From assembly GCF_027595985.1 (NCBI RefSeq), contig NC_073313.1, positions 86,968,899 to 87,032,898 on the forward strand: 64,000 bases of DNA, written 5' to 3'. This document shows positions 43,376 through 53,507 of this stretch, piece after piece. How positions within the stretch are numbered: position 1 is the stretch's first letter; every line of letters starts with the position of its first letter. The position numbers and the translations under genes were made by a program. Origin of the DNA: Sorex araneus. Its lineage: Eukaryota > Chordata > Mammalia > Eulipotyphla > Soricidae. Under the pieces are notes generated by a model. The model made no database searches. It was not told where the DNA came from and was given only the letters and a program-made list of their open reading frames with translations.

Positions 43376-43721
43376 CAACCAAATAAACTAATGAACATCA
43401 ATTTCACCACATTCTCACCAGCAATGATTATTGCCTTTTTTTGTTGTAGCAGTATTTGTTTATGCAAGTGGCATTTCTTGGTATTTTGTAATACATCTAG
43501 GCATTTAAAACTTTCCCACAAACATTGGTGTACTGAATTTTTGCCTTATGAATTCTAAATGTAAGGATACTGATATTAGCATATCTTTCAGCATTAAACA
43601 AAAGGAGCCATGTGCCATTATTGCACTGATGCTTTCAATTTACAATTGCATTAAAAATTCTCACCTAACAAAACATCTTCAAAGCTTAGAAGAAAGTAAA
43701 AATTTCCTACATTTTTGGGGG

Positions 43722-44098
43722 ATTTTGGGGACACATCCTGGAATATTTCAGGGGTTACTTTTGCCTCTGTAGTCAGGAATTACTCCTGGCAGTGCTCAGG
43801 GGACCATATGAGATGCAGGGGATTGAACCCGGGTCTGCTGCATGTAAGGCAAGTGGTCTATCTGTTGTACTCTCTTCATTCCAAGAAATGATCATATTTT
43901 AAGGGAGGCTTTTAAAATGCTAGTCAAGCTTAATTTGCAGCAGAAGGGGTAGGCCACACCCAGCAGTGCTTAGGGACTCTGTGTTTAGGATTCACTTCTC
44001 ATGATACTCAAGAGAACAAACTATAAGTGTTCATTATTGCTCTGTGGTGGGCTGCATGCAATACATGAGACTTAACCTCTGTACTGTCTCTCTGGTTC
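43722..44098 (-). mobile_element. Two type-A SINEs, antisense
   Basis: 43722-43880 (ggcagtgctcaggggaccat) and 43945-44098 (ccacacccagcagtgcttag). Confidence 0.75.
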
Positions 44099-44109
44099 CA
44101 GTAATGATA

Positions 44110-44205
44110 TACTTCATTTCTATCACTTGTATCACTTGTCATCCAGTTGCTCATCAATTTGCTCAAGCGGGTGTTAGTAACGTCTCCATTCATCCCTGTC
44201 TTATG
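44110..44205 (-). mobile_element. Type-B SINE, 3' fragment
   Basis: catccagttgctcatcaatt and gtaacgtctccattcatcc. The tail reads (ACAAGTGAT)n on the - strand, not poly(A). Confidence 0.78.
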
Positions 44206-44284
44206 CTAGTGTAGCTCAATGACGTCTCCTCGCTCTAGGAACATGAAGAGCATCAAAACCGTTCATTCAGTCTCCTGAAGAAGT

Positions 44285-44440
44285 CTGACCCAGGTTGGCT
44301 TAGTTGGAGAGTACTTACCTACCTTGCAGGCATGAGGCTTGAGTTTGATAACTGGAACGGTCCCCAGATGCCCTCTTATGCTGAGTGTGATGCCAGAATC
44401 ATGGCCATTCGTGACCTCTGGTGCCACAATAAAATGTGCA
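44285..44440 (+). mobile_element. Old type-A SINE-like segment
   Basis: ttagttggagagtacttacc and ggcatgaggcttgagtttga. Confidence 0.45.
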
Positions 44441-44699
44441 ACCTCCCCTGCATTGCTACATACAACGAGGCACTGCAAACAAGTAAGTGGGAGCATCACA
44501 ACTAAAAGTGTGTAACTTCTGTAACCAAACTATGCAGGCAAGCATCTCAGACTCTGGGTCATTGTAATAACAACAAAGGAAAGGGAAGGGGAGAAAAAAG
44601 ATCAGAGGAGAATGTTTCCAGTTGTTCCAATGTGTAATCTATAGGGAGTTACATTTATTTTACTGCATCACATATCAAAGTCATATAAAAATAAGTATC

Positions 44700-44870
44700 T
44701 GGGGCCAGAGTGGTAGTACATTGAGTAGGGTGTTTGCCTTGCATGAGGCTGACCTGGGTTCAAGCCTTTGCAAGTCATATGGTCCCCCAAGCACTGCCAG
44801 AAGTAATCTCTGAGTGCAAAGCCAGGAGTAGCCCCTGAATATTGTTGGGTGTGGCCTCAAAAAACAAAAA
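44700..44870 (+). mobile_element. Type-A SINE, diverged
   Basis: ggggccagagtggtagtaca to gttgggtgtggcctc. Confidence 0.87.
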
Positions 44871-44889
44871 CATAAAAAGTATTTGTTAA

Positions 44890-45000
44890 GAAGTCAGGCT
44901 GGGGGTGGGGAGAATGGGAGGGAGCTTGAGGACACAAGTGGAGGGAAGTTGACACTGGTGGTGGGACTGATGCTGAAATATAATGTGTTTAAAAAATAAA
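44890..45000 (+). mobile_element. Diverged L1-type tail
   Basis: ggctgggggtggggagaatg, ggaagttgacactggtggtg and gctgaaatataatgtg. Confidence 0.55.
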
Positions 45001-45325
45001 AAATAATTATTACTTGACCACATGAAATTTATATCTTCTTCTTAGTTTTTATATAGCTATACAAATGCCTTTGATATTTTTAATGATGATACTGAGTAAC
45101 CTTTAGGTTTAGTGCCAGATATATGGTGAGAACTCCATTAGGTAACTACATGAGTAAAAAATAATTATTGCTTGACCATATAAAATTTATATATTCTCTC
45201 TTATTTCTATATAATTATAGAAATGCATTTGATATTTATTAATGATGATACCTAGTAACCTTTAGATCTTAGTGCCAGATATACAGTGAGAACACAATTG
45301 GGTAATTAACTACATGAGTTTTCTG
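44998..45325 (+). repeat. Tandem duplication, period about 158 bp
   Basis: aaaaataattattacttgac, aatgatgatactgagtaacc and agtgccagatatatggtgag recur about 158 bp later with roughly 10-15% differences. The sequence is AT-rich and lies just after an L1 tail. Confidence 0.85.
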
Positions 45326-45367
45326 AAAATTTAATTTCTAACCATTTCACGTGTTAAGATGAGCAAA

Positions 45368-45540
45368 TAAGGGACCATAGTGATAGTACAGCAGGTAAGG
45401 TGTTTGTTTTGCACCAGTCTGACCCAGACCCAATCCTTGGCATTCCATATGGTCCCCTGAGTCTCCACCAGGAGTAATCTCTGGGTGCAAAGTCAGGAGT
45501 AAGCTCTGGGTTTACCAACTTCCACCCCCAAAAGGAGCAA
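45368..45540 (+). mobile_element. Type-A SINE, diverged
   Basis: agggaccatagtgatagtac to cttccacccccaaaa. Confidence 0.83.
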
Positions 45541-45657
45541 AAAAGGATATGCATGTTATAGACTTACATGAAAGTTACAAAAGTACCCTAAATGTGAATA
45601 GAAGAATTTGACACATTTTATAAATACATTTAAAAAGTCCTTCTAGTCCTTTTTTGT

Positions 45658-46224
45658 TTTGTGATTTTTGGGGTGGTTCACACCTAGTGATGCTTAGGGA
45701 CTGCTTCTGGTTCTGTGCTTAGGGAATGAAGCAACGTGAGGGATTTAACCCAGTCCTCCTGCATGCAAGATAAATGCTTAGCCTTTTGAGCTATTTTTTT
45801 AAAAGTGTACTTTTTTAAAAAATGAATCACATTTACAACCCAGTTACAAACTTACAAACACATTTACAGACGCAGTTACAAACTTACAAACTTTTGTGAT
45901 TACGTTTCAGTCATACAATGATCGAGTACCCACCCCTCCACCAGAACCCATTCTCCACCACCAATGTTCCCAGTATCCCTCCCGCCACCCCCACCAAATT
46001 CTCCGACCCCCCTCCCCTGCCTCTGTGGCAGGCACATTCCATTTTATGACTGCACTCATTTGTGGAATATAAAGTAACATAATGGGAGACTAACACCCCA
46101 GGATAGTAGAGATAAGGGCCAGGAAGATCACTCCAGAGCTTGGAAGCCGGCCTCACATGCTGGGGGAAAAGGCAGCTGGGATAAAGGTACCACTAAGTAA
46201 ATGATGATTTTGAGCTATTTCTCC
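45658..46224 (-). mobile_element. Type-A SINE split by the twin-primed L1
   Basis: Body at 45658-45796 and head remnant at 46208-46224 (gagctatttctccag), with the L1 at 45797-46207 between them. Confidence 0.75.
45797..46207 (-). mobile_element. L1 3' UTR with twin-priming inversion, inserted in a SINE
   Basis: 45825-46045 is the L1 3' UTR end in - orientation. 46045-46200 is the adjoining upstream part of the same 3' UTR (gtggaatataaagtaaca, gactaacaccc, ctgggggaaaaggcag) in + orientation. The whole is flanked by ttttgagctattt at 45784-45796 and 46208-46220. A single insertion with a 5' inversion is the classic outcome of twin priming. Confidence 0.82.
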
Positions 46225-46935
46225 AGATTCTTCCACCCTCTACTTCTAGTCTATTATGGACAATTGCAAAGTTTGATTCAAAAGCATCATTATAAATCAA
46301 GAAACATCATAAAATGCCTTAAATCCCCATGTGCTAAGAGGCAGGACCTTGTAGTTGAGTAGGTGTTGGAAACCTTTCAGATAAAGGGATTTGCCCAACA
46401 TCTCCGTAATTCATGACAAAATGGATACAATCAAGTTGATTCTTAATTGGAGACTTTCTATAATATCGTGCACTTCAAGCAGAAGTTTAAAAATCCATTT
46501 GTTTTGTTTACAACTTGAGTTTAAAAAGCAAACAGGATATAACTTAAAATAGCAAAAAGTTTCTATGAATTCACATTTTAAGATAATAGTCAACAAGAAA
46601 CCAAATACTATTGCAATGTTACTATCAGCAGATCATGGGCATATCAGCAAAGCTAAGTATAATGATGCCTACATTCATCAATATGATATTTATGATGTTT
46701 TATGAATCACTAACACTGCTACTAAATACTTTGTGGTCACTCTATTTTGAAACTAAACTAAGTTGCTAAGAAAAAGAGCTTCCACATAGACACAAGAACA
46801 GACTTCTGAAAGAACTGGAGAGATTTATTTGCTCTTTCATTTCATTTTCTATTTCATTCCCTGGAAAATGAGTTAAATATTAACTTCACTGTTATTAAGA
46901 TGAAGGGAAGAAATCGAAACCAACCAGTTCTGGAA
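46225..46935. other. Apparently repeat-free stretch downstream of the CCDC169-like ORF
   Basis: No recognised repeat. It may include the 3' UTR of the retrocopy (AATAAA on - at 46824-46829) and old flank. Confidence 0.4.
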
Positions 46936-47568
46936 TCACAGATTGAGTCTCGGAAAATAGTTTGATCCCGAAGACTTTCTATCTGATCCTTTCTTTTTTT
47001 CATGATTAGTTGCATGACGCATTACTGCGTTCATTGGATTATCTTTCATTCTCTTCATATAATCTACCTGCTGTCTTCTGAAAGCTGGATGTGACGATAT
47101 CCAGTGTAATTCAGCTGCATATTTACAGCATTCATCATGGGCCTTGCGGCTAAGCTTTGATTCTTGTTCCAGTCTAAGTGCATAGTCTTTTACTTGATTT
47201 TCAAGAATCCTTTTTTCTTTACTTAGGTGTCTTAATACTTCAATTAAGGATTCTACTGGCATTTGCTCATAGACACGAATAGAAGCTAGTCTATCTGTAT
47301 AGTTTCCACGGACTTTGTCCACTTTCTCTTTAAGGTAAAGCACTTGCTTCTCTAAGTGAGAATTCATTTCCAATTGTGCCTCATAACGCACTCTCCACTC
47401 ACAGCCTTCTTTTCCATTCTTGATTTTAGTTTCTAGTTCCGTGATCTTCTGTCTTAACTCATATATTGAGAGTAGTACTGCATCTTTCCTTTTAATTTCA
47501 TCCCTTAACTTTTGCTTAAGGTAAGCAGTACTTACACCTTCATAGTTGTCTCTTCTTCCATCTTCCAT
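46936..47568 (-). CDS. CCDC169: CCDC169-like coiled-coil protein, intronless retrocopy with intact ORF
   Basis: This is the only long ORF here that is not repeat-derived: 210 codons, ATG to TGA, with no interruption. The N-terminal DNYEGVST block, the central IRVYEQMPVESL block and the YALRLEQESK block match my memory of mammalian CCDC169 (C13orf38, about 214 aa in human), and the similarity runs the full length. Charged heptad-like stretches at residues 14-80 and 100-145 suggest coiled coils; the C-terminus is basic, with no signal peptide or membrane segment. The ATG has A at -3 and G at +4, and an in-frame TGA lies 12 nt upstream, so the start is firm. Human CCDC169 is multi-exon, so an uninterrupted ORF implies a processed retrocopy. 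AATAAA occurs downstream on this strand at 46824-46829. No clear poly(A) or TSD is visible, so the insertion is old or its ends have decayed. The molecular function of the parent is not known to me. Expression is unknown. Confidence 0.72.
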   Translation of the reverse strand: MEDGRRDNYEGVSTAYLKQKLRDEIKRKDAVLLSIYELRQKITELETKIKNGKEGCEWRVRYEAQLEMNSHLEKQVLYLKEKVDKVRGNYTDRLASIRVYEQMPVESLIEVLRHLSKEKRILENQVKDYALRLEQESKLSRKAHDECCKYAAELHWISSHPAFRRQQVDYMKRMKDNPMNAVMRHATNHEKKKGSDRKSSGSNYFPRLNL

Positions 47569-47820
47569 AATATCTGGTCAAAGAGTTCTTCTACACACAT
47601 CTCATCAACACAGCCTATAAGTGGAAACTGAAGGGACAGCTGATGCTGGCCAGAAGGATGTGCTATGAGCTGTTGTCATGGAGTCTTTATTGAGCGTTTT
47701 CTTTCTCTCAGAACTTAGAATCTGGCATGGCATTCCTTTCTGGTCTTCATTGTTCTTAAGGAGAACTGAGCTCTTATTATGGCTCTTTGTATACGCTATC
47801 ATTTGAACCTCTTGGTATTT
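47569..47820 (-). other. Possible 5' leader of the CCDC169-like retrocopy with a 65-codon upstream ORF
   Basis: This repeat-free stretch lies directly upstream of the retrocopy start. It holds a short ORF at 47605-47802 (65 codons) ending 36 nt before the main ATG, in a different frame. I recognise no protein family in it. It may be the 5' UTR of the parent mRNA or pre-existing flank; the boundary of the retrocopy cannot be placed by eye. Confidence 0.3.
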
Positions 47821-48337
47821 TCAAATTTTTCTCTTTTAGCTATGACTATCTTTGTGTTTGTTCTACATAAAATGCATTAAACTTCTTGTAAGTGTAGTTT
47901 AATCCAAATTATGGATGTGTAGCAGTAACTTAATTTAAGAATTTTTCAGCCAAATACTTACCATGTCCCCTTTGTTTCCCCTCTTCTGGAATTCTCATTA
48001 TTTACATGTGGTGTGTTTGATTGTGTCATGCAAAACTCTGAGGTTTATTTCAATTTGAAAAATTATTTATACAGTCTGTTTTTAAACTGGATAATGTATA
48101 TTGATCTATTTTTGAGTTTGTTGATTATTTTTTCTGCCAGCTCAAATCTTTTGTTGAGTCCCTTGAGTAATTTTCTCATTTTAATGTGTTGAATCTTTTA
48201 AGAACAGAATTTGCTTTAAATAATATATAATAATTTGGGTTTTTATTCATATTCTATGTGATGAATCATTGCTGACATACAAGTCTAATTATTTACATGT
48301 GATTTTCTAGAGTTCTTTGAACACACTCATATCTTAA

Positions 48338-48555
48338 CTGTCACTGTCATCTCGTTGCTCATCGATTTGTTCGAGTGGGCACCAGTAATGTCTCTCATTG
48401 AGAGACTTATCGTTACTGTTTTTGGCATATCCAATACACACGGGTAGCTTGCCAGTCTCTGCCATGTGGGCTTGATACTCGGTAGCTTGCTGGGCTCTCC
48501 GAGAGGGGCGAAGGAATTGAACTCAGGTTGGCCGCGTGAAAGGCTATCATCGCAG
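48338..48555 (-). mobile_element. Type-B SINE, short form, internal head deletion
   Basis: tgtcactgtcatctcgttgc to aaaggctatcatcgcagccc. About 15 nt of the head are missing. Confidence 0.88.
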
Positions 48556-48565
48556 CCCACTCCCC

Positions 48566-48607
48566 CCCACACACATACACACACACACATATATATATAT
48601 ATGTATG

Positions 48608-48646
<39 letters not shown>

Positions 48647-48648
48647 CT
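48566..48648. repeat. (CA)n-(TA)n-(TG)n palindromic microsatellite
   Basis: CA units, then TA/TATG units, then TG units. The outer CA and TG tracts are self-complementary and could form a hairpin. Confidence 0.9.
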
Positions 48649-48651
48649 TTT

Positions 48652-48768
48652 TTGGGGGGGCCACACTCAGCGATGCTCAGGGGTTACTCCTGGCTCTGTA
48701 CTCAGGAATTACTCCTGGAGGTGCTGGGGGACCACATGGGATGCCAGAGATCAAACCCAGGTCGGCCT
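48652..48768 (-). mobile_element. Type-A SINE, head missing
   Basis: ggccacactcagcgatgctc to aaacccaggtcggcct. The poly(T) side abuts the microsatellite at 48566-48648. Confidence 0.85.
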
Positions 48769-49017
48769 CTCTTCCCCCACCCCTCGCGCCCCTCCTCCTC
48801 TCAGAACTGTTTGCTGGAAACTGGACATTTTAGATATGGTAACAATTCTGGGTTCTGATTTCCCCCTTCCTAGGATATGTAGTGTTTATTTTGCTGTTCA
48901 TTTTCATTGTTTTTTTTTGTTTGATGATGTGCTTTGACTAAATATGTAGTGTCTATTTCCCCTTCAGTATGTGAAATCTACCTGGCATCTTTGTTCCAAT
49001 AAAAATGTGTTCTTGGT

Positions 49018-49180
49018 GAGGCTGGAGTGGTAGCACAGCGGGTAGGGCGTTTGCCTTGCACTCAGCCTTATCAGGTTCGATTCCCAGCATCCCATATGGT
49101 TCCCCGAGCACCACCAGGAGTAATTCCTGAGTGCATGAGCCAAGAGCATCTCCTGTGCATCACTGGTGTGACCCAAAAGG
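49018..49180 (+). mobile_element. Type-A SINE
   Basis: aggctggagtggtagcacag to cactggtgtgacccaaaa. Confidence 0.9.
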
Positions 49181-49387
49181 GAAAAAATGTGCTCTTGGGC
49201 TCAAAGGACTGGAGTTCGTGCCTGACAGTTGGAGGCTTCAACTTTAGTACACAACATGTGTGATCCTTTAAGCACTACCATTAACCCCAGTGACACTAGG
49301 CCAAGTATGATCCGGGGTGTCCTCCACACCACACTCAAGTGCCCATGAGCACTGCTTCAGAGGCCCTCCACACAGATTGTGCTCCTA

Positions 49388-49555
49388 TTTTTAAATTGAA
49401 TTACCATGAGATACACAGTTACAAAGTTGTTCAGGATTGGATTCAGTCATACAATGTTTCAACACCCATCCCTTCATCAGTGTACATTTCCCACCACCAA
49501 TATCCCCAGTTTCCCTCCTGCCAGTCCTGGCCCCAGCCTGCTTCTACTGAAGGCA

Positions 49556-49606
<51 letters not shown>

Positions 49607-49625
49607 TTTAGGCATTATGATTTGC
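49388..49625 (-). mobile_element. L1 3' UTR end, antisense, with TC tract
   Basis: aattaccatgagatacacag, then caatgtttcaacacccatcc and a (TC)n tract at 49559-49602 followed by ttttaggcattatg. Confidence 0.83.
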
Positions 49626-50041
49626 GATACAAATACTGAAAGGATATCACGTATATACCTTTACCTACTTTCAGCACTCAGTTTTTGTCAAGAGTGATCA
49701 AAGAACCTGGAAGAAATGCCATGAACGAAGCTCATTTTAAACCTAGGGTTCTCCCTTGGGTAGCTTAATGTTCAGCTATTATTGGTCTGAGACTTTTGCC
49801 TAAACACTTAGCCCATAAAATTTCCATTGTTTACTTAAGGGAATCTGTGCATATGTGGGTATACTCTAAGTTTGGAAGTTTGTAAGTCCTCTCTGATTTC
49901 CACTTCCTGCTTGGACGGTGTCTATAGATTAGTCATGAAATAAAAAAAATAATTGGGCATTTCTCTCATCTCCCCTGAGTATGTGTGCAACCCTGTGTAA
50001 ATACATAGCTCTCTTTTTTATGAGCTATGTATTTTTTTATG

Positions 50042-50475
50042 AGAGAGGGTATGCCTCAGCTGTGCTCAGGGCTTACCCCGGCTCTGTCTTCAGGGAATCA
50101 CTCCTGGTGGGACTTAAGGGGGGATCGTATATGGTGCTGGGGATTAAGCCCAGGTCAGCTGCATGCAAGGCAATGTATTTTTTTGTCTTAACCACTGTAC
50201 TGGCCTGGAGCGATAGCACAGTGGGTAGGGCGTTTGCCTTGCACGCGGTTGATCCGGGTTTGATTCTTCCATCCCTCTTGGATAGCCTGGTGAGCTACCG
50301 AGAGCATCCCACCCGTATGGCAGAGCCTGGCAAGCTACCCGTGGCGTATTTGATATGCCCAAAACAGTAACAACTGTTACTCACAATGGAGACGTTACTG
50401 GTGCCCGCTAGAACAAATCAATGAACGACGGGATGACAGTGACAGTGACCCACTGTACTAACTCTCCAGCCCCAT
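50042..50475 (-). mobile_element. Type-A SINE split by a type-B SINE
   Basis: Body at 50042-50201 and head at 50450-50475 (ctaactctccagcccc); the type-B SINE lies between. Confidence 0.83.
50202..50449 (+). mobile_element. Type-B SINE, short form, inside a type-A SINE
   Basis: Head cctggagcgatagcacagtg, then the type-B body (gagcctggcaagctacccgt, ggagacgttactggtgccc) and a gacagtgacagtg end without poly(A). Flanked by ccactgtact at 50192-50201 and 50450-50459. Confidence 0.93.
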
Positions 50476-50552
50476 AGCCTTTTTGATTCCCGAAATATAT
50501 GGGAGTGTATAAAAGTCACTTACTTTTTCATTCCACTTTTCATCTTTTGGGT

Positions 50553-50705
50553 TTGTTTTTGGGTCACACAAGTGGTGCTGTGGAGGTAATCCTGTTCAGT
50601 GCCAGAGGTTGTTCCCAGCATATTCTATGGACCATGTGGTGCCAGCAATGGAATCTTGGGCTTCCAGATGGAACCCTGTGCTCTAGTCACATTGAGCCCT
50701 CACCT
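50553..50705 (-). mobile_element. Old type-A SINE-like segment
   Basis: tttttgggtcacacaagtgg start; the rest is poorly kept. Confidence 0.5.
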
Positions 50706-50905
50706 AGGTTTCATTAAAAATGTTTAGACTGTATTATTGTTGGCTCTAAATGGCATCACAGCCTTCGGCCACTGTTATGCTGGTTTTCTATATTTGCACC
50801 TCGGATCACTATTAGGTATTAAACTTTTCTGCTGAACTTCAGATTGGGTCATTTCCTTACAGCTTTTCAGGTTTCCAGGCTTCCAAACTTCAAGAATACT
50901 GCTCA

Positions 50906-51075
50906 AGTGCCGGAGCGAGAATACAATGGGGAGGGCTTTGCCTTGTACCCGGCCAACTCGGATTCAATACCCAGCATCTCATATGGTCCCCTGAGCCCAC
51001 CAGAAGTGATCCTTGAGCACAGAGCCAGGAGTAAGCCTGGCTTACCTAACATTGTTAGGTGTGGCCCCAAAACAA
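50906..51075 (+). mobile_element. Type-A SINE, diverged
   Basis: agtgccggagcgagaataca to gttaggtgtggccccaaa. Confidence 0.87.
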
Positions 51076-51223
51076 AGCAAACCAAGAAAAAAAAAAGGAA
51101 AAGAAAAAAAAAACTGTCTCGTGGCACTGGAAGCTTGGGAATGACCTCAAATTAAAATATCATATACCATGCTGTTTCTGCTATGGTTCAGTGACTTTTC
51201 CTTTATACACACAATTCTTTTTT

Positions 51224-51227
51224 ATTT

Positions 51228-51258
<31 letters not shown>

Positions 51259-51424
51259 TTTTGCTTTTTGGGTCACACCCGGCGATGCACAGGAGTTACT
51301 CCTGGTTCTACACTCAGGAATTACTCCTGGCGGTGCTCAGGGGACCATATGGGATGCTGGGATTCGAACCTGGGTCGGCCGCGTGCAAGGCAAACGCCCT
51401 ACCCATTGTGCTATCGCTCCAGCC
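51224..51424 (-). mobile_element. Type-A SINE with (TAAA)n tail
   Basis: Full-length antisense copy. The TTTA tract at 51224-51260 is its tail. Flanked by cacacaattctttttt at 51208-51223 and 51425-51440. Confidence 0.92.
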
Positions 51425-51439
51425 CACACAATTCTTTTT

Positions 51440-51570
51440 TAAATTTTTATTTATTATTATTTTTTGAATCACCGTGAGATAGTTATAAGCTTTCATGTTT
51501 GGGTTACAATCTCAGAATAATCAAACACCCATCCCTCCACCAGTGCACATTCCCCACCATATGCACACAT
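51440..51570 (-). mobile_element. Short L1-type tail, antisense
   Basis: tgaatcaccgtgagatagtt, tcatgtttgggttacaatct and ccagtgcacattccccacca. It is the closest relative in this window of the L1 part of the U6 chimera. Confidence 0.75.
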
Positions 51571-51629
51571 TTTCACGTACTGGATGCCTTTTGTTATTTT
51601 CCAGTGTTTCGAAAAGGTTGATTTTTTTT

Positions 51630-52305
51630 TTTGTGGTGAAGGGGGTGGGCCACTCCTGATAGGGCTCTGTGCTCCGGATTCCTGGCAGTGTTAGAGGGAC
51701 CATATGCAGTGCTGGGGACTGAACTGGGGTTGGCTTCATGCAAGGCAAATACCTTACCTCCTGTACTATCTCTCTGACCCCTGAAATTGTTATGTGGGTG
51801 GGGACAAACAATTTTGTCTAATATTATTCTTTCCATTTTTCATTTTGTTTGTCTTAGGGCCACACCGAACTGTGCTTAGGGTTTACTCCTGCCTCTGAAC
51901 TCAGGGATCATTCCTGGCAGTGCTTGGGGGATGATATGAGGAACCGGGGACTGAACCCAGATCTGCCACATTCAAGGCAAGTGTCCAACCTCCTGTGCTA
52001 TTTCTCCAGATCCCTTATAATTTTAGGTGTAGAATATTTTATTTGCTAAGGTCCTAACTGGGCCATTCTAGAGGTTCATGTCTAGTCATTTTTGATCATC
52101 CTTTGGAGATGACTTATGTACCATATATTCTTCTCATTAAGAGTGTGTAATTCAATGCTTTTAAAATTGGTTTTGGACCACAGCTGACAGTGCTCAGGGA
52201 TCACTCCTGGTGTTTCTCAGGGAACTTTATGGGGTGCTAGAGATTGAATCCCGGTCAGCTGTGTGCAAGGAAGGCCCTATCCAATGTACTATTGTTCAAG
52301 CCCAT
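51630..52305 (-). mobile_element. Three type-A SINEs, antisense
   Basis: 51630-51782, 51855-52012 and 52172-52305, each ending in a head such as actatctctctgacccc. Confidence 0.8.
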
Positions 52306-52544
52306 ATAATTTAATGCTTTTTTGGATATTTATAGGATTGTGCATCACCACAACTTAATTTGAGATCATACTAAATCAGCTCTCATCTGTGATGCTCAGG
52401 CCTGTGGTTTGCTGAGCAGAACCAACAGCACAGGGCTAGACAACCTGTGTTAGGAAGAACTCAAGGGAGCCTGGGAAGGATCCATCTCTCTACCTCCTGA
52501 ATCCCCCACAATCTACATATAATTTATTTAATACATGTTCTTTT

Positions 52545-52952
52545 GGGGGGAGGCAGACAGAGGATCTCTATTTCCGGGTCTACTTGAGCCTGGTGCCCAA
52601 GGTCACAAAGTTCTGCTTTACCTGGTTCTATGGGGCTTCACTCATGCGTAAGGTTCAGCCCGAGTGTCTGGAAAATGGCCTGGAGCGTATTGGTGGCTGG
52701 GTAGTGGAGGTCACCACCGGCGCCCCACGAATCACACCCAGATGACCCACCCTACCGGCGCCAGATAAATATCTCATTAGCCACCTCACTTCCTCCACTA
52801 TCCAGCCAACGCTTTCTGGACTGCGCGGCCATGAATAAGACACATCATAAGACACTTAATACCCATTTTCCATAATTACTGCACCATATTTGATGGGGTT
52901 CAAATATGGTGTGAACCATGTGAACACCTGTAAGGGCGACTAGAGGCCGCCC
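52545..52952 (+). other. Unidentified GC-rich segment with a 10-bp hairpin
   Basis: ccatatttga and tcaaatatgg form a perfect stem near 52884-52910. ctgcaccatatttgatgggg is shared with 11500-11520. No family recognised; no convincing coding sequence. Confidence 0.4.
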
Positions 52953-52954
52953 TA

Positions 52955-53352
52955 AAAGCCTCCATCTCTCTTGGAGAGCTTGGCAAGCTACCGAGAGTAA
53001 CCCACCTGCACGGCAGAGCCTGGTAAGCTACCCATGGCGTATTCGATATGCCAAAAACAGTAATAACAATGGGCCTCATTCACTTGACACGAAAAGAGCC
53101 CTCAATAAGGCAGCGTTAAGAAGAATGAGCGGGGCCGGAGCGATAGCACAGCGGGTAGGGCGTTTGCCTTGCACGCGGCCGACCTGGGATCGATCCCCGG
53201 TATCCCATATGGTCCCCCAAGCACCGCCAGGAGTAATTCCTGAGTGCAAAGCCAGGAATAACCCCTGAGCATCGCTGGGTGTGACCCAAAAAGCAAAAAA
53301 AAAAAAAAAGAAGAAGAAGAATGAGCAAGGAGAGGCTGATAAAATCTCAGGG
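52955..53352 (+). mobile_element. Type-B SINE, long form, split by a type-A SINE
   Basis: ctccatctctcttggagagc, gcaagctaccgagagtaacc, gcgtattcgatatgccaaaa and gggcctcattcactt; it resumes after the insert with caaggagaggctgataaaatctcaggg-type sequence. The 3' end is missing. Confidence 0.88.
53131..53313 (+). mobile_element. Type-A SINE inside a type-B SINE
   Basis: Full-length. aagaagaatgagc at 53118-53130 and 53314-53326 is the TSD; the host is the long type-B SINE at 52955-53352. Confidence 0.94.
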
Positions 53353-53507
53353 ACAAACTAGACTGACAAAACGCTGTGCTAGGGGTTTGATCCCTGTGTT
53401 TTCCATGTACAAGCTTGAGCTCAGCCTATTAAGCTCTTTCTCCAGTCCTGTCATTTATTTATTTTTAACCACTTTGTATCTTTACATTTAAAACGTGTCT
53501 CTTGGGA

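Larger units (their letters stand above)
42040..43545 (-). mobile_element. Second ancient L1, 3' end and beyond, antisense
   Basis: It starts with an antisense L1 3' end (attgagatataaattatata), then gtgcacaattcagaggtttt, ttcaaggtttatccatgcc, cttttcaccactggatagt, cattttacaacctcattatc and caccacattctcaccagcaa. SINEs interrupt it at 42108, 42785, 42990 and 43272. Confidence 0.72.
47825..49010 (-). mobile_element. Ancient L1 (L1M-like) segment, antisense
   Basis: tctggaattctcattattta, gcaaaactctgaggtttatt, ttctgccagctcaaatcttt, ttgctggaaactggacattt and gttctgatttcccccttcc are typical of an antisense ancient L1 3' region. Split by a type-B SINE, a microsatellite and a type-A SINE. Confidence 0.6.

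Noticed and set aside
47605-47802. The 65-codon ORF upstream of the CCDC169-like ORF as a second gene
   Set aside because: It is short, with no recognisable family and no supporting signals. It is kept only as a possible upstream ORF.
49339-49639. ORFs with long Ser-Leu repeats
   Set aside because: They are translations of the (TC)n microsatellite.
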